The translations under genes and the position numbers were made by a program. This document shows, in pieces, positions 11,801-23,798 of a DNA stretch of 64,000 nt (the stretch's first letter is position 1; each line of letters begins with the position of its first letter). Origin of the DNA: Xylogone sp. PMI_703 (Eukaryota; Ascomycota; Leotiomycetes). The notes beneath the pieces are model-generated. The model made no database searches. It had not been told where the DNA came from and saw nothing but the letters and a program-made list of their open reading frames with translations. Where the stretch lies: the NCBI GenBank assembly GCA_021399445.1, contig JAJTUQ010000004.1:2232001-2296000 (forward strand), given 5' to 3'.

Positions 11801-13647
11801 GGCGCATTCCGAGGTATGATCAGAAGTTCTTGCACAAGCTGGCGTCTAGGCCCTTTTGCCTTGGGCTGTCGTTTATGAGTTGTTGCACGAGTCTTTTACC
11901 AGGACTAATATCCAATGACCCAGAGATGAATGAAAATGGCACATCGAAGAATCTCTTCTGTTTCTTCTGATTGTCATGATCGAGAGGGTCGTTGACTGTG
12001 ATGCACCCTCTGCCATTGCCGTTCGCGACAGGTTTGTATAATTACAGAATTTCCACTTCCTCCTGATTCATCACTGTCGATTGTATTTCCAGACGGCAGC
12101 GATTCTTCTGCCGCATTTTCCGTCATCTCCGAGCGTGCTTTTGTGATCTTTTCTCCAGTGTATTCGTCTCTTGTGTCGTTCTTGCATCACAAGGCACTCT
12201 TCTATCTTCCTCTAAGAGAGAAGGAAACCCATCAGGTTTGCTATTACAGGTTCTCTGCAGAAATGTCATAGATGAATACCACTTACGACAACAGAGATAA
12301 GAACCTTAGCAGCCCTGCCCGATATATCTCAACTAGCTGGACCCGAGAGTTTCTGTAGTGTCGAACATGCATGTCTACGGGAATTCCTCGAGCACCCTTC
12401 TTCCCGCCAGACAGCCGACCTTCCTGTCTCCCCTTGTCAGAGATCGTTCTCGTCCTTTCTCCTCGCCTTAGAACGGATCGACTATGATTACTTCTATTCT
12501 CTCCGGGGTGACATCGACATACTTCGCAACACCATCACGATCAGTTGGTACCGCAGGACATTCCAAGCCACGCAGAAGTACGCCGTGTCGCATGAGTTTT
12601 AAGCTTTTCGGGAGCCCATGGTTTGGTCAGCGAACAATGTCATCCCAGCGCGGATCCTCCTGGAGCTCGATACTGCACGGCAGCACAGACGTCAGCAGGA
12701 AGCAGCCCGATAAACAGCATTTCCATTTTCAAGCTGCAGTAGCAGAGCAGGTCGCCACCGCAGATGGACCAAACGAAGGTCTGGGAGCGTGTTCGGTTTA
12801 AACCCAGAGGCAGACGTGTAGATAGCGACGTGAGAAGAGACAATGGCTGTTGTACTGCCTCTGTAGGGATGCGCGAGGCTCTAGAATAAAGTGGCTGCAG
12901 TCTATACACCAGCATCAGCTGGTTTCTTTCTGGGAGCAGAAGTATTGAACTGTGAGAAGCGCCGCTCCTTGACTGATGAGGGGGACTCTGTTTCCATCTT
13001 GACTAGGCATGAAGAAAAAGATGAGCAAGCGCTCTCCTTCAATCCTTCACAATGTGCTTGAGCTCCTCATCCGCTTCCACTTGTAACCACAAGAGAGCGC
13101 ACTTACTATATCAGAGATTGCATCCAGCAAATGCATTGGATGCTCTCAGGAGGCCTTGGAGTGATTGCATTGTGTTGCCGAGGCTGGCGGATGTTACCCC
13201 AGATGATAAAAGTGCGGGGAACTCAGCTTGTGGCTTTGAGCTGTTCTTTTGGCTGTGATACGTACGTAAACGCGATTTCTGGCTGTGTTGTTGGTGCTAT
13301 TTTCGCTGCTGCTTTGTGAGGGAATAAGGAGTAGCAGTGGTAGTGATACGAAGTATGGTCTGAGGTCAGGATTTTCCAAATCGAGTTTTCTCCGTGCTCT
13401 TCTCTTTATTGAGTTTTGTCGCTCTCTGGATGCATGTATTATCACAACATTGATCGGCTTGTCAACCGGACAAGATTACTGATCTGCCCCGGCCGAGGAT
13501 ATGAAACCTGACTCTGTAGAGAGCTGCTCGTAAGCCAACAACACTCATGCGGGATGCTAATATATAATAACTTCGAACTCGAATTCGATTCTACAAGCTT
13601 ACAGCTATTGTCACCCGATCATTGCCGTTAGGAGTACTATACCATTA
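8889..13647. other. 4.8 kb gene-free region rich in GTAC motifs
   Basis: No ORF here has family-like composition; those of 60-130 codons are mostly Arg/Ser-rich readings of non-coding DNA. What stands out is the repeated use of TACAGTA, GTACTGTAC, TACGGTA and CCTCCGTACC words, for example near 9110, 10345, 10387, 10597, 11121-11160, 11220-11240, 11452 and 11643-11670. Some stretches (12000-12480) are pyrimidine-rich like fungal leaders, but no ATG in a convincing frame follows. An unannotated non-coding RNA cannot be excluded. Confidence 0.55.
11219..11242. repeat. CCTCCGTA direct repeat
   Basis: Two adjacent copies of an 8-nt unit ACCTCCGT are followed by ACCGG. The same word recurs at 10065-10135 and 35787. 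It belongs to the GTAC-containing word family that is frequent in this part of the window. Confidence 0.6.
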
Positions 13648-14544
13648 TTGACATCAGACCTGACAGTCGAAATATTAAATATGCCAACTTTGCGTGCCGA
13701 CGTTTTTGTGTCTCCTCCAATTCCATGGAAGAAACCAGATGGTCGCGACGGGGGCCTCTGGTCTCCTATTTCCTGTACTCTCATACACGGTGATAAGGAA
13801 GCTGTTTTGGTGGATACACCTATCACTGTTACGCAGAATAGAGATCTCGGCGACTGGATTGAGAAGACGATCCCTGATAAAAAGCTAACTACGATATATA
13901 TCACTCACGGGCATGGAGATCACTTCTTCGGTATTGGGGACTTGGTGAAGCGATTCCCAGGTGCCAAAGCAGTTGCCACGGCTGCTACCGTCGAACATAT
14001 GAAACAACAGGTAGATCCGAAATCATATAAGAAGACCTGGGGGTCGCAGTTTCCTGGCCAGATTGATGAGACATTTCAGCTCGCAGCGCCACTACCGGCC
14101 ACCAATGAATTTTATGTAGATGGTCATGTACTGCGGGTGATAGAAGTTGGACAAGCTGATACGTACGACTCCACCGTATTGTGGGTTCCTAATTTAAGGC
14201 TGGCAGTTTGTGGCGATGTCGTCTATGGAGATGTACACCAGATGCTCGGCGAAACAAATACAAAGGAGAAGCGGGATGGATGGATTGAGAGTATTAAGAA
14301 AGTAGAGGCTTTGAAGCCTGAGCTTGTTGTACCTGGACACAAGAGGGCGAGTGAGATGGACGGGACCTTTCACCTGGCCGAAACGCGAAAATATATTGAG
14401 ACTTTTGAAGAGCTGTTAGCAGAGTCAAAAAATGCGCGTGAGCTAGGGCAAGCAATGTTGAAGAGGTATCCCACTAGGTTTAATCCTGGTGCGCTATTCG
14501 TTGGGTGCATGAGCGCATTTAAGAGTCCTTCAAATAAACTCTAG
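13648..14544 (+). CDS. Metallo-beta-lactamase-fold hydrolase
   Basis: Single-exon gene for a 298-aa MBL-superfamily protein; a shorter start at 13681 (MPTLRADVF) is nearly as likely. The zinc-binding signature 'THGHGDHFFG' is near residues 86-95 (His87, His89, Asp91, His92). A later 'CGDVVYGDVHQ' supplies the bridging Asp, and 'VVPGHKRA' near 228-235 the last His. These residues are intact, so a dinuclear-metal hydrolase or lactonase-like activity is expected. The C-terminal region carries a helical 'ETRKYIETFEELLAES' segment. It resembles secondary-metabolism-associated or detoxification MBL proteins more than glyoxalase II, and it has no signal peptide. It opens the accessory block that continues to 29.6 kb. 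Substrate unknown. Confidence 0.88.
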   Translation: MTSDLTVEILNMPTLRADVFVSPPIPWKKPDGRDGGLWSPISCTLIHGDKEAVLVDTPITVTQNRDLGDWIEKTIPDKKLTTIYITHGHGDHFFGIGDLVKRFPGAKAVATAATVEHMKQQVDPKSYKKTWGSQFPGQIDETFQLAAPLPATNEFYVDGHVLRVIEVGQADTYDSTVLWVPNLRLAVCGDVVYGDVHQMLGETNTKEKRDGWIESIKKVEALKPELVVPGHKRASEMDGTFHLAETRKYIETFEELLAESKNARELGQAMLKRYPTRFNPGALFVGCMSAFKSPSNKL

Positions 14545-15210
14545 GCTCATTTCATTCTGAACTATGATCGAGCTAACGATAAATGATGAAGGAAAGAGAT
14601 ACGGTGAGATTTTGAAGTATACTTGAAAGCTTTGAAGCCAATTCCAACGCGGGGGCACGAGAGATAGTGGTTTAAGAGATCCCAGCCGGAGTAGATTGAG
14701 GCTTCATCGAAGATTCGGAAGCCTCCTATACACCAAGTCAAAGTCGAAGAAGGGATTGCACAAGACCTATGAGACCAGTGTCATTGATGGAGCTTATATA
14801 AACCTGGATTGTCGAGGGTGGAAGGATGACTTGTGGGCTTCTTGATCGACATAATGTAATTTTCCTAGGACGAGGCTGTGACACGAAGCGTATGACCCAA
14901 CACGGAGCGCTCTATAGAAATCGACCATCCATCAATTCTGCTTCTACCTGAAGGCTCCGGTAATAGTAAATGCAAAATGTTGCAATGTAGAAGCATTTTG
15001 TTTTTGATTTTGCGGAATATACTGTAATCCGGAGTCTGTGACCTTTTATCATTTATCTTCACTCAAGGTTTTAGTAAGCTATTTGCTTTTTGCTGTGCCA
15101 CTTCCCTCAGCCACCGCCATCTCAGGGAGGCAGAACAAATAAGTTCTTCGACGTTCTCTACTGTTACTCGCTGAATCACATAAGGTGTAAGATATGTTAC
15201 TCGCCCTGAA
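14545..15210. other. Intergenic region
   Basis: This AT-rich stretch between two genes on the + strand should hold the 3' end of the MBL gene and the promoter of the next gene. No other feature was seen. Confidence 0.55.
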
Positions 15211-17688
15211 ATGGCGAACAGAAAGAGCAGCGCAGAAATATCGCCCAATCAGGAAACTTTATTACTACTCAAGGATATTGTAGATGAATTACGAAATATT
15301 AGATCTGCCCAGACTAGGCAAGATGAACGCATTAAGTCTTTAATTAAAAACCAAATATGGCCAGTCGCATCCGCCGATGTATCCTCTGAAGATACCGTAA
15401 GTTGAGGAGTTCACCCGTAAGGACCTACTCATAAAGTGTGATAGGAAACGGAGCACACATCCTCTGATGACACCGCTGAATTAACACACAGCGTCACTAT
15501 ACCACCTGAGCAGCGGGCCGGTCCACTTCTTTCAGAGGCACTGAGAAGATATAAACTCAATATTGTACCATCCTGGGGTTGTCTCTTTGGTACGCACTCT
15601 ATGCCGGGTAGTCACGATCTGACCGGAAATGTTGAATGGTCGACATCAATGGTTGGCGAGCTCTGGAAGATACCCCATGATAATAGAATGAGCTTGTGTT
15701 TTAAGTCGTTGGCCTGCGATCCTACGGATGTGGATCGAGTGTGTAATTTTATATCCCTCTTGCATGTTCCGAGTTTCTCGGGAGATCCTAAGGGGCAATA
15801 TTTCAATGTATGGGATTGGTTCGACACCGGATTATCTGCCTATTGGTACCCGGGGATTGCTACTTCCGAGCAAGGGATATATGGAAGCTTACTGCAATCG
15901 TCCAACAGGACATTGGAGAGTGAATTAGCAAAGGACAGCTGGTTCAACCCATCGCCTATGGTCGCACCTTGGAGGAGGATGATGTAGGTATTCCTGACCA
16001 TAAAGCAGTTCGTTTGACTTACAATCGCAGCAATATGCAGGGCCTCACATCATTGTCTAAATCCAGTTACTCGAATGATGTTGGGCAGTTGTCAGATCTT
16101 GATCTGTGTCCGTTCCTTGCTGAAACCAAGGATTCCGTCTTCCCAGAGCCAATGAGTGGGGTTCTTTGGCAAGCTATTAGACGCCACCTGAGGTGCTACC
16201 GTACTCCAGAGAACGGACCAATGGAGACAAATGGAACGATAATATTTCATATCACATTCTATGAGATCCTCAACTCTCGAGGACGCAGCGAGACGTTGGA
16301 ATTATGGCCATGTGGGGATCTCCATAGTGACTGTCAAGATGTTCGAGGGCCGAGAAAGCTAAGAGAAAGTGCTCTAACAGTGGGTCATAGGCTAAGATAT
16401 AATTGTAATTGGTCTCAGCTAATGGGCCTAGATAATTACCATCCCTAGTGTTGGGCTACCGGGGTCGAAGCTAAGATCCATCTTCTGGACTATGCTTTGT
16501 CTGCGACCGAACCAGTTCCCTCACCAGTACTACTTCGAGCGCCGAGATGATCTCATGAAAGGGTGTGCTCATGAAATGCTAGATGATATGAGTGATATAG
16601 TTTATGGAAGTCTGCTGGCAGTAATTGATCGGTGGGAGGAAATAGCTCACTATTTTGATAATCTACTTGCAGAGAAAAAAGCTCTATTGAATCCGAGCTA
16701 CCATGACAGCTTGTTGAACGATGACAGCGCACTTACACGATCTAAGAGGTATTTCTGGGCTATTGAGTTCCTGAAGGAAGTTGAAGCAAGCATCTGTGAT
16801 AATTTGAAACAGGCGCGAAGATTTGTGGCTCTGATGACTGCAAATCCACCCTCAACTGTGGCTGCTCAAAGCGTGTTTGCCTCCCGGCTTCACAAGCATC
16901 AAATGGCTATCCGGAAATTAGAAACGCTCAAACTCGGCTTTAAGCACAAGCAAGATGAAGCAAAGGCTTTAAGGGATGGTGTATGTAATCCTCTCTATTC
17001 ACGATACCCAAAAGGCTATCATCTGACATTTGGAATTCTAGCTCTTCAGCGCCAGCGCGGTAATGGAAAGTCGCGCAGCTACGCAGCTGGGGGAGAACAT
17101 AAAGCTCCTTACCTATGTCAGCATATTTTTCCTTCCAATATCTCTGTGTACAGTAAGATCTGCGCTCCTCCTTAACCTGATTAACAGGATATAAAAGCTG
17201 ATACAAATTTGTAGTCATTCTGGAGCGTGAACAATGCGCTCTTTAGTCTCACATCTCTTGCAATAGTCTTACCAATTATCGCTGTCTCAACTTACACAGT
17301 TGTCCTAAACCTCGACTATGTCATCAAATTCTTCCAGATGATAGGGCTATCACTACGTAGACTGTCTCATCTTTCTTCTTTTGCCAACTATAAGTTTAGG
17401 GACGGAAAGGCGCAAGGCAACACTTTTGTTGGATTAGCAGTGTGCACAGAACGGACATCATGTTCGGGAAAATTTCAAGTAATCTTGCAACAGGCCATAA
17501 TAAATATTCTGAGTGGGTTCTCGAGTCTCATGGCTTTTGTGATGAAACCCGGAAAGAAATGGTACGGGAAGATGACAAAGAAGAATGCGGTGTCCCCAGG
17601 CCTGAATAACCTTAGGGATGTATGTGTTGAGGTTGAAGTTACCATGGATGTTGAGCATGCTGCAGAAATCCATGCAAGGAGGTCATAG
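15211..17688 (+). pseudogene. CorA-like fungal two-TM membrane protein, frame-broken
   Basis: The protein resembles fungal CorA-like membrane proteins: a long cytosolic helical domain and two C-terminal membrane helices. Exon 1 (15211-15396, coiled-coil-like) joins 15445 through a 48-nt intron. Introns at 16981-17041 and 17153-17214 are clear. They join 'ALRDG' to 'LFSASAVMESRAATQ', then helix 1 'LLTYVSIFFLPISLCT', then 'SFWSVNNALFSLTSL' and helix 2. A 70-nt intron at 16379-16448 removes an in-frame TAG. Two frame changes remain: near 15932-15950 the protein-like reading jumps frame before 'PIAYGRTLEEDD', and near 16536-16556 it jumps back between 'PVLLRAP' and 'DDLMKG'. One base lost and one gained about 600 nt apart would explain them. 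It is therefore a recent pseudogene, or an assembly with two errors. The C-terminal tail is basic. No GMN motif of true CorA channels is visible. Confidence 0.68.
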
Positions 17689-19089
17689 ACCCGGAAGCTC
17701 AAGTTGCACAACCATGCATGCAGTATGCTATTCAGATAGGCGCCTTGAAGCATGCGTCTACCATATGAATTAGCAATAGCAAAGGTGCTTAGTATGCCTA
17801 GAGGACATACAGCGTAACAATTATGACCTGCAATCTTTGACTTTTGTGTCTTTAAATTCGCCCAAAAGGGTATAAGCCTAGGTAACTTGCCAGCCGACTG
17901 TCCATTATTGACTGACGCCCAGCAACTTTATCCGAATGATCCAATCGCAAGTGCACAGAATTACACCTCGGAGGTAGATAGTGTTGTAGGCGTTGAGTGG
18001 TTACCACAATAGACTTGGCCCTGCTTGGCCTGCTTGGCCAGCAGCACCTCGACCCCGCCCTAGGTGGACCTTGTCTTTGCTTTTGCCTCCCGGCACTCTT
18101 CCACGGCAAGACTTGTTGCGCCTGAACATGTATCTGGTACATTATCGCAGAGCAGATTAATCATCGAAGCTCTTTCTGGTGACAGCATCTGATTACTCAA
18201 CATAAGCCTTAATAGCAAGTATCCCATGTTGTAGACTGGTATTAATATGAGCTTCACACGGCACCTGCGAGAAGCAGGAGATTTCGACCTGCTCGTCGGC
18301 TTCAGCACTTCTCCTCTTTACCCAGCCATTGCTGAGACCGCCTTATCGGACCCTCATTTCACATTTCTCTCATCTACCCCACGATATTGATGTTAGCCAA
18401 GATCCGAATACTGGGTTCTGCCTCCCGAGCATTGCCGATTCTATCCTATCATAGACTGCATCTGCTCACACAGGAAGTGTTACCCCATACTCAACATGCG
18501 GACGCGGCTTCCCCAGGTTTTTAGGAGAGGCGACATGGGCGTCTTGGCCGCTTGGCTTACTGCTGCATAATGGTTACGCTGGCACGGCTGGCGGGCTGAC
18601 CGTGAAGAACGGCCACCCGGGTCTAGATCCAAGCCAGTCAACTAGGTGCTAATGAATCAGGACAATGAGCATACGATACAATCCGTATCCGTCAATGGCG
18701 GAGTTCCAGGGCTAACGGGCTTGGTGACCAGAAGGAGATGCAAGACCGGGGATGTCTATCTTCCCTTGATACCAGCAGCTGCTCAGTCACAGAGTACTGC
18801 CATCCGAATATTTACCATCGTTCTTGGCTCTTGGGCTCCAAGCAATGTACCCGACAGCTGGGACCACTCTCAAAGGCGGGGTATGAAGATCAAGCAAGAT
18901 CATCCTGTCTATGCAATATGGATCCAGGGGTATAAGATCATCATCAACATGCTGGTCATTTAGCCAGGTGCAAGTGTTCTTCTGTGAGTCCTTGTTACTA
19001 CATGCATTGCCGAAACGACTCAGCAGCTCATTGTATCTAAGAAGACAGGACTCAGCGCTTTTGTTCTTTCTTTGTTATAGGAATTAATC
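17689..19089. other. 1.4 kb intergenic region
   Basis: It holds the promoter of the transporter at 19090. A threefold TTGGCC word occurs near 18015-18040. Open frames at 18060-18308 and 18646-18963 show no family features and were not accepted as genes. Confidence 0.5.
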
Positions 19090-20762
19090 ATGTCTGCAGA
19101 CGATTTGGAGAAGGATACCAACACTGAGCATGCTGAGCGGGTGCTCACCGCAGGTTCCAAAGATGCTGTTATCAACACATTCTCTGAAAAGGAGCGGCGC
19201 CAGATCACTCGTCACGTCGATTACAGACTGGTGACTACACTTGGAGTCCTATACTGTGCAAGTTTGATGGACAGGACGAATCTTGGATCTGCAGCAATTG
19301 CAGGGTAGGCATCCTGCAATCCTGAGTTATGACTGCTAAATATTAATGACCCGATAGAATGACCGTGGACCTGAAGTTAGTGGGATCGAGATATAATATT
19401 ATAACACTCATTTTCTTCATCCCCTATGTTTTATTCCAACCACCTGCAACTGTTCTCCTACGAAAAGTTGGGCCTCGAGTTTTTCTCTCTTCTATCGTAG
19501 TCTTCTGGGGCGCGTGCATGATTGTAAGTTACCGACTGGGCGAGCATTAATACTCGCATCTCTAATATGTATGCGTAGGGTTTTGGCTTTGCTCCAAATT
19601 GGGAAGTTATGGTTGGACTGCGAATCATCCTTGGAGTCTTGGAGGCAGGCTTCTTCCCAGGATGTGCGTACCTGTTGTCATGTTGGTATCCAAGATATCA
19701 GTTGCAAAAACGTAACGCTGTCTTCTATTTGATTGGAAGCATGGCATCAGCCCTATCTGGCATATTGGCCTACGGTCTCATGCAAATGAAGGGCCAGGCC
19801 GGATTAAATGGTTGGCGTTGGATATTCATTGTAAGCTTCCATTTGAAAATCTATGGAAAATATGTCGCGGAACTACTGCTAACTGCTACATATAGATGGA
19901 GGGCGTACTCACATGTGTAGCTGGTATCATCGGCTATTTTCTCATAGTCGACTTTCCAGAGAATTCTAAAAAGTCGTGGAAGTTTCTTGATGAAAGACAA
20001 GCCTCTTATGTTGTCGCCGTTATTGAGCGGGACCGAGCAGATGCTATCCCGGAACCCTTCAGACTTGGAGCATACCTGAAAAACGCTTTAGATCTTAAGG
20101 TCTGGGCATTTGCGGCCCTTTTCATGCTTACAACAACCAACAGCTATGCTATTGCTTACTTCCTCCCCATTATGTGAGTTGTGGTATTAATGGCATTTCT
20201 TGTACTTGCTAACTGTTTTTTTAGTTTGAGAAGTGGCATGGGCTTCGACCTTGCCAAGTCACAGTGCCTAGTTGCTCCTCCTTACGTAGCTGCGGCTATT
20301 GTCATGTTCGCCCAGGCTTACTATGCTGATAAATTGCACATAAGAGGTCCAGTGGTCGTGCTCAACGCTATCATCGGACTCATCGGCCTCCCACTTCTTG
20401 GCTTCGTGACGAACAATGGTGTCCGCTATTTTGGTGTATTCCTAGCCACAATCTGTGCAAACGCAAATGTTCCAGCCGTCTTAACTTACCAGGCGAACAA
20501 CATTCGAGGACAATGGAAGCGTGCTTTTTGTTCTGCTACTCTAGTTGGTGCTGGGGGTATTGGAGGGATTATTGGTAGCACGGTATTTAGAGACCAAGAT
20601 GCCCCGCGTTATGTACCCGGTATTGAAGCCTGCATGATTGCCAATGGTCTGTGTATTGTAATAGTTTTGCTTTTGTCTTTCAAGTTTCAACGTGCCAATA
20701 AGCGGGCTGAACGAGGTGGGAAGGTCATTGAGAAACAGGCCGGATTCCGATACACACTCTGA
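19090..20762 (+). CDS. Dal5-type (ACS family) MFS transporter 1
   Basis: Anion:cation symporter-family MFS permease (relatives carry allantoate, pantothenate, nicotinate, biotin and other organic acids). Five exons, 19090-19304, 19358-19523, 19579-19830, 19896-20173 and 20225-20762, sum to 482 aa. All four introns are 50-65 nt with GT-AG ends. Hallmarks: 'VDYRLVTTLGVLYCASLMD' leading into the family motif 'MDRTNLGSAAIAGM', 'ILGVLEAGFFPGCAYLLSCWY' in TM4-5, 'GWRWIFI' at the end of TM5-6, and 'LTYQANNIRGQWKRAF' in the second half. About 12 helices, with acidic N- and basic C-termini in the cytosol. It begins the transport and catabolic block; a second member lies at 39093. Substrate not predictable. 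Confidence 0.92.
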
Positions 20763-21076
20763 GCTGTAGTCAGATTTTTCTCGTGGCTTAGGAACAGTTA
20801 CTTAGGGTATATATCTGCGACTGGTAGCTATAATTATACCACAGTTAACCATTGATAACGGCTCTAGGTTTATATACAACGGTATACTTCCCCAACGTGG
20901 TTATCTAACTTCGAGAGGCCTGTAAAACTATGAGTTCCATGACCTCTTTGTCTTTATCTACTTTTACGTATTTCAGATCGACTTAGCAAAAGGGCAAACT
21001 AATACTGTATTTATTTGCTAATAGACAAGGCTTCGCAGCAACTAATTATAAATCATCTACTATCTATGTCATGGCC
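20763..21076. other. Convergent intergenic region
   Basis: 314 nt between the stops of two convergent transporter genes, AT-rich, presumably both 3' UTRs with polyadenylation signals. Nothing else was seen. Confidence 0.6.
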
Positions 21077-22864
21077 TTACAAACTGGCCTTGCCCATTGT
21101 CTCGAACGGCAAGCAGAAACTAAGAATTCCAGCCAGGACATACAGAGAGGCAGAAACAAAGATTGGGGTGTCTGAAAACCCAACATAAGTGGCAATGATT
21201 GGAGCCATGAGACCACAGATACGGTTGAAAGCTGAAGCTAATCCAGTACCCGTCCCACGATGAACAGATGGGATGACTTCAGGGGTGTAACAGTAGAGCG
21301 CACCCCACATACTAATAAGTATTAGTAATGGAGCATATCTAGGAGAGGGAATAATGAACTTACATATATTGAACAAAAGTAGCAACGCAGTTGAAGGCCA
21401 AGTTTGCGGCTGGAGTACGAGCAGACGTGAACGCGAATAGGAATACACCGGAGATAATGAGCGACCCGCCCAAGGTTCCTCTTCTTCCAACATGCTTGAT
21501 TGTGATCAGCCAGCCACCAAGGAGAGTCCCCGGAAGACTGCACACGATGATGATGAAGTTGTTTCGGTAGGTGGTGCTGATGCTCGAATCACCAGCCTTT
21601 GCACCGTGCTCTGCTAGATATTCGGGAAGGAAGTTGCTGTACAAGGGAGACGCTAGACCAATCATGCCCCAGATCAGGAGAATGAGAACAAAACTGTATG
21701 CAAGTTTGAAGGTTGCGAACAGAGCTCGAACATGGGGGAAGCCGCCTGGTTTGAACGCCGCAAGTGATCGCTTCAAGACAGCAGTTCGGCCAACAACACG
21801 CTCAACACCGTGGTGAGCTCCATGACGTTCCATATGGTCTCGTTCTACTTGTTCGAGTTGAGCAACTGTAAGGGGTTGTGTGCAACCATTGTACTTGGCT
21901 ACGGCATCTAAGACCTCAACAGCTTCTTGATAACGGCCTTGGCCGATCAGATATTTGGGTGATTCATGAAGATGGAAGAAGAAGAATCGCCCAACCCAGA
22001 GTACAAATGTAAACGCACCCATAGTATACAAGAGATATCTCCACCCCATGTTATCTTCCTTTCGACACTGACCGGGTAAGACATCAGATGAGCATGAGAA
22101 ATTAGGGAGGAAACCCCATGCAACCGCGGCTGGGATGATTTGTCCAAGAGCCCACCACACACTTAGAATCACGAGCAAGTACTGGTGCGTAGCCGGAAGG
22201 AATTCGAGGAAAATAGCACTGTCAACAGGCACTAGAATGGATATATTAACGATTGCGCTCGTTTCAAGATATATTTTCCCATGGTTTTCACTCACAATTT
22301 CCGCCAACTCCAAAGCCAATAAAGGCCACCATAACCGCGCATCCCACAAAGCTTGGAGCTGCACCAGATGCAATACCAAACACTGCAGCAATGAAGAGAG
22401 TGGTGTTGAAGGCCAGCCGTCGTCCAATTAAGTCGGATCCAAGGCCCCAGAAGCTTGCACCACAGGTAAGACCCGCAATGAGGGCCAAGGAAAGAAATGC
22501 CGAATGTTTTGGTTGAAATTCAACAGCAACCTGAGTCAACGCATCGGATACGGTTGTTTGCCAGAGCTGAAGAACGCACCAATGTAAGTAACAAGCATCA
22601 TAAAGAGCCGTCGCCGAGAATCCTTACCTGATCGCACATCCAGCCATAGCCGGCTAGAAGGAAAAGTGCCCATTGGTATTTCCCCATACCGATGACCTGA
22701 ACGGCATGATTTACCAATGCCGCTTGTTCTTCGAAAACGGAGTCAAGGCCTGGAAGATGGATGGGTGCCAGCTCACCAGTAGCAGTTTCGCTGCGGGAGG
22801 CTTCTTCATCGCTGAAGGGCTGCTCGATTGGTGAGTCGAGAACTTTCTTCTCAGTATCCGCCAT
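21077..22864 (-). CDS. SVOP-like / sugar-porter-type MFS transporter
   Basis: MFS protein of the group that resembles synaptic-vesicle-2-related (SVOP) and bacterial aromatic-acid permeases. Exons 22864-22628, 22566-22296, 22231-21364 and 21311-21077 sum to 536 aa. Motifs: 'QWALFLLAGYGWMCDQLW' at TM1; 'GLGSDLIGRR' (the MFS loop 2-3 signature); 'GFGVGGNLPVDSAIFLEFLP' in TM4; a large loop around 'GWRYLLYTMGAFTF' and 'HESPKYLIGQGRYQEA'; and 'CYTPEVIPSVHRGTGTG' in the second half. The acidic N-terminus is about 60 residues long. The gene is divergent from the HpcH/HpaI aldolase with about 0.93 kb between starts, so the two may share control. An organic or aromatic acid is a plausible cargo, by inference from the neighbours. 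Confidence 0.9.
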
Positions 22865-23798
22865 TATTAACTGGTGAGCGGTGATAGAAGTCTATGACAA
22901 AGTGTGTGTCTGAGTGGGATTTTGAGAGAGCACACGATCGCAGGAACGAGGAGGTGAGACACACAGTTGTTCCTGAAGCTGGTACTCCTGCTACCTTGTT
23001 GATCTTCGAAATCCTGGCATCATGCGCAAGCTTTATGCAATTCCCACATATCTAGAGAGCTTATCGGGACCGTATTGGACGCTGGGATACCTATCATCGT
23101 GGCTACCGTTCAAACCCACGTTTTACCCCATACCATCGGCCAGCAACAAGAGGCAAAGGCTGAGAACCCAAGTCTCAACTCAGCCTTACCCATTTGCCTA
23201 TCGTCGGGCAAGCAGCGACAGGGCCTGTGATTCGATAAGAGCCTTCTTTGTTCTGGAATATCTGGCGGAGCACCCAATGGCATAAGACAGACGCCGTTGC
23301 AGAGACGGAAGCAGCTTTCCTCTAGGGGATAGAGGGAGGGAAAACAGCGCTGTTTTGGGGCTGGATCATCTTTGCCTCCCTTATCTCCCCTCAGGCTTAT
23401 CTCGGCCCTGGAGATACGAAGGGGATCATTACTTGCATTGACTATGGACACTACTACTCTGGGCTCACTAAACGAACCTTGAAACCGCCAAGCATCCCGG
23501 ATCGTATACCGCTCCGTGCAGGATGACCAAGGGGACCTTGTGCATAATAGGTCTTGTGCTCTAATAATGTAGTTTTCAGTTGTCGAGCCCGTGGAAGACA
23601 TCTTGGACGTGCTGCTTTGCCACCAATGAAACCGCTTCTTTTAAAAAAAGGTTTTTGTAAAGTGGGATAGTGATTATTTAATATTTCTTAAGCCAATGCT
23701 CAAGCCTTAAATGCCTATTATGTTAATAATAATAAGGTGTTGGATTGTGATCATGGATTATCTGCATGCGCTCATACAATCTTGAGAGAAGAAAAGCC
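22865..23798. promoter_or_regulatory. Divergent promoter: SVOP-like transporter / aldolase
   Basis: This 934-nt region between two divergent starts is the likely shared regulatory region of a transporter and a catabolic aldolase. A 163-codon open frame on the minus strand (23110-23601) starts from ATG but has no family features, overlaps both promoters, and was not called. The 120 nt before the aldolase are AT-rich. Confidence 0.5.

Noticed and set aside
12000..12900. Pyrimidine-rich region resembling a long 5' leader
   Set aside because: No coding region with family features follows on either strand, so it cannot be assigned to a gene.
23110..23601. 163-codon open frame on the minus strand with an ATG
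   Set aside because: It covers the divergent transporter/aldolase promoter, has low-complexity Ser/Arg-rich composition, and has no family features or introns that would extend it.
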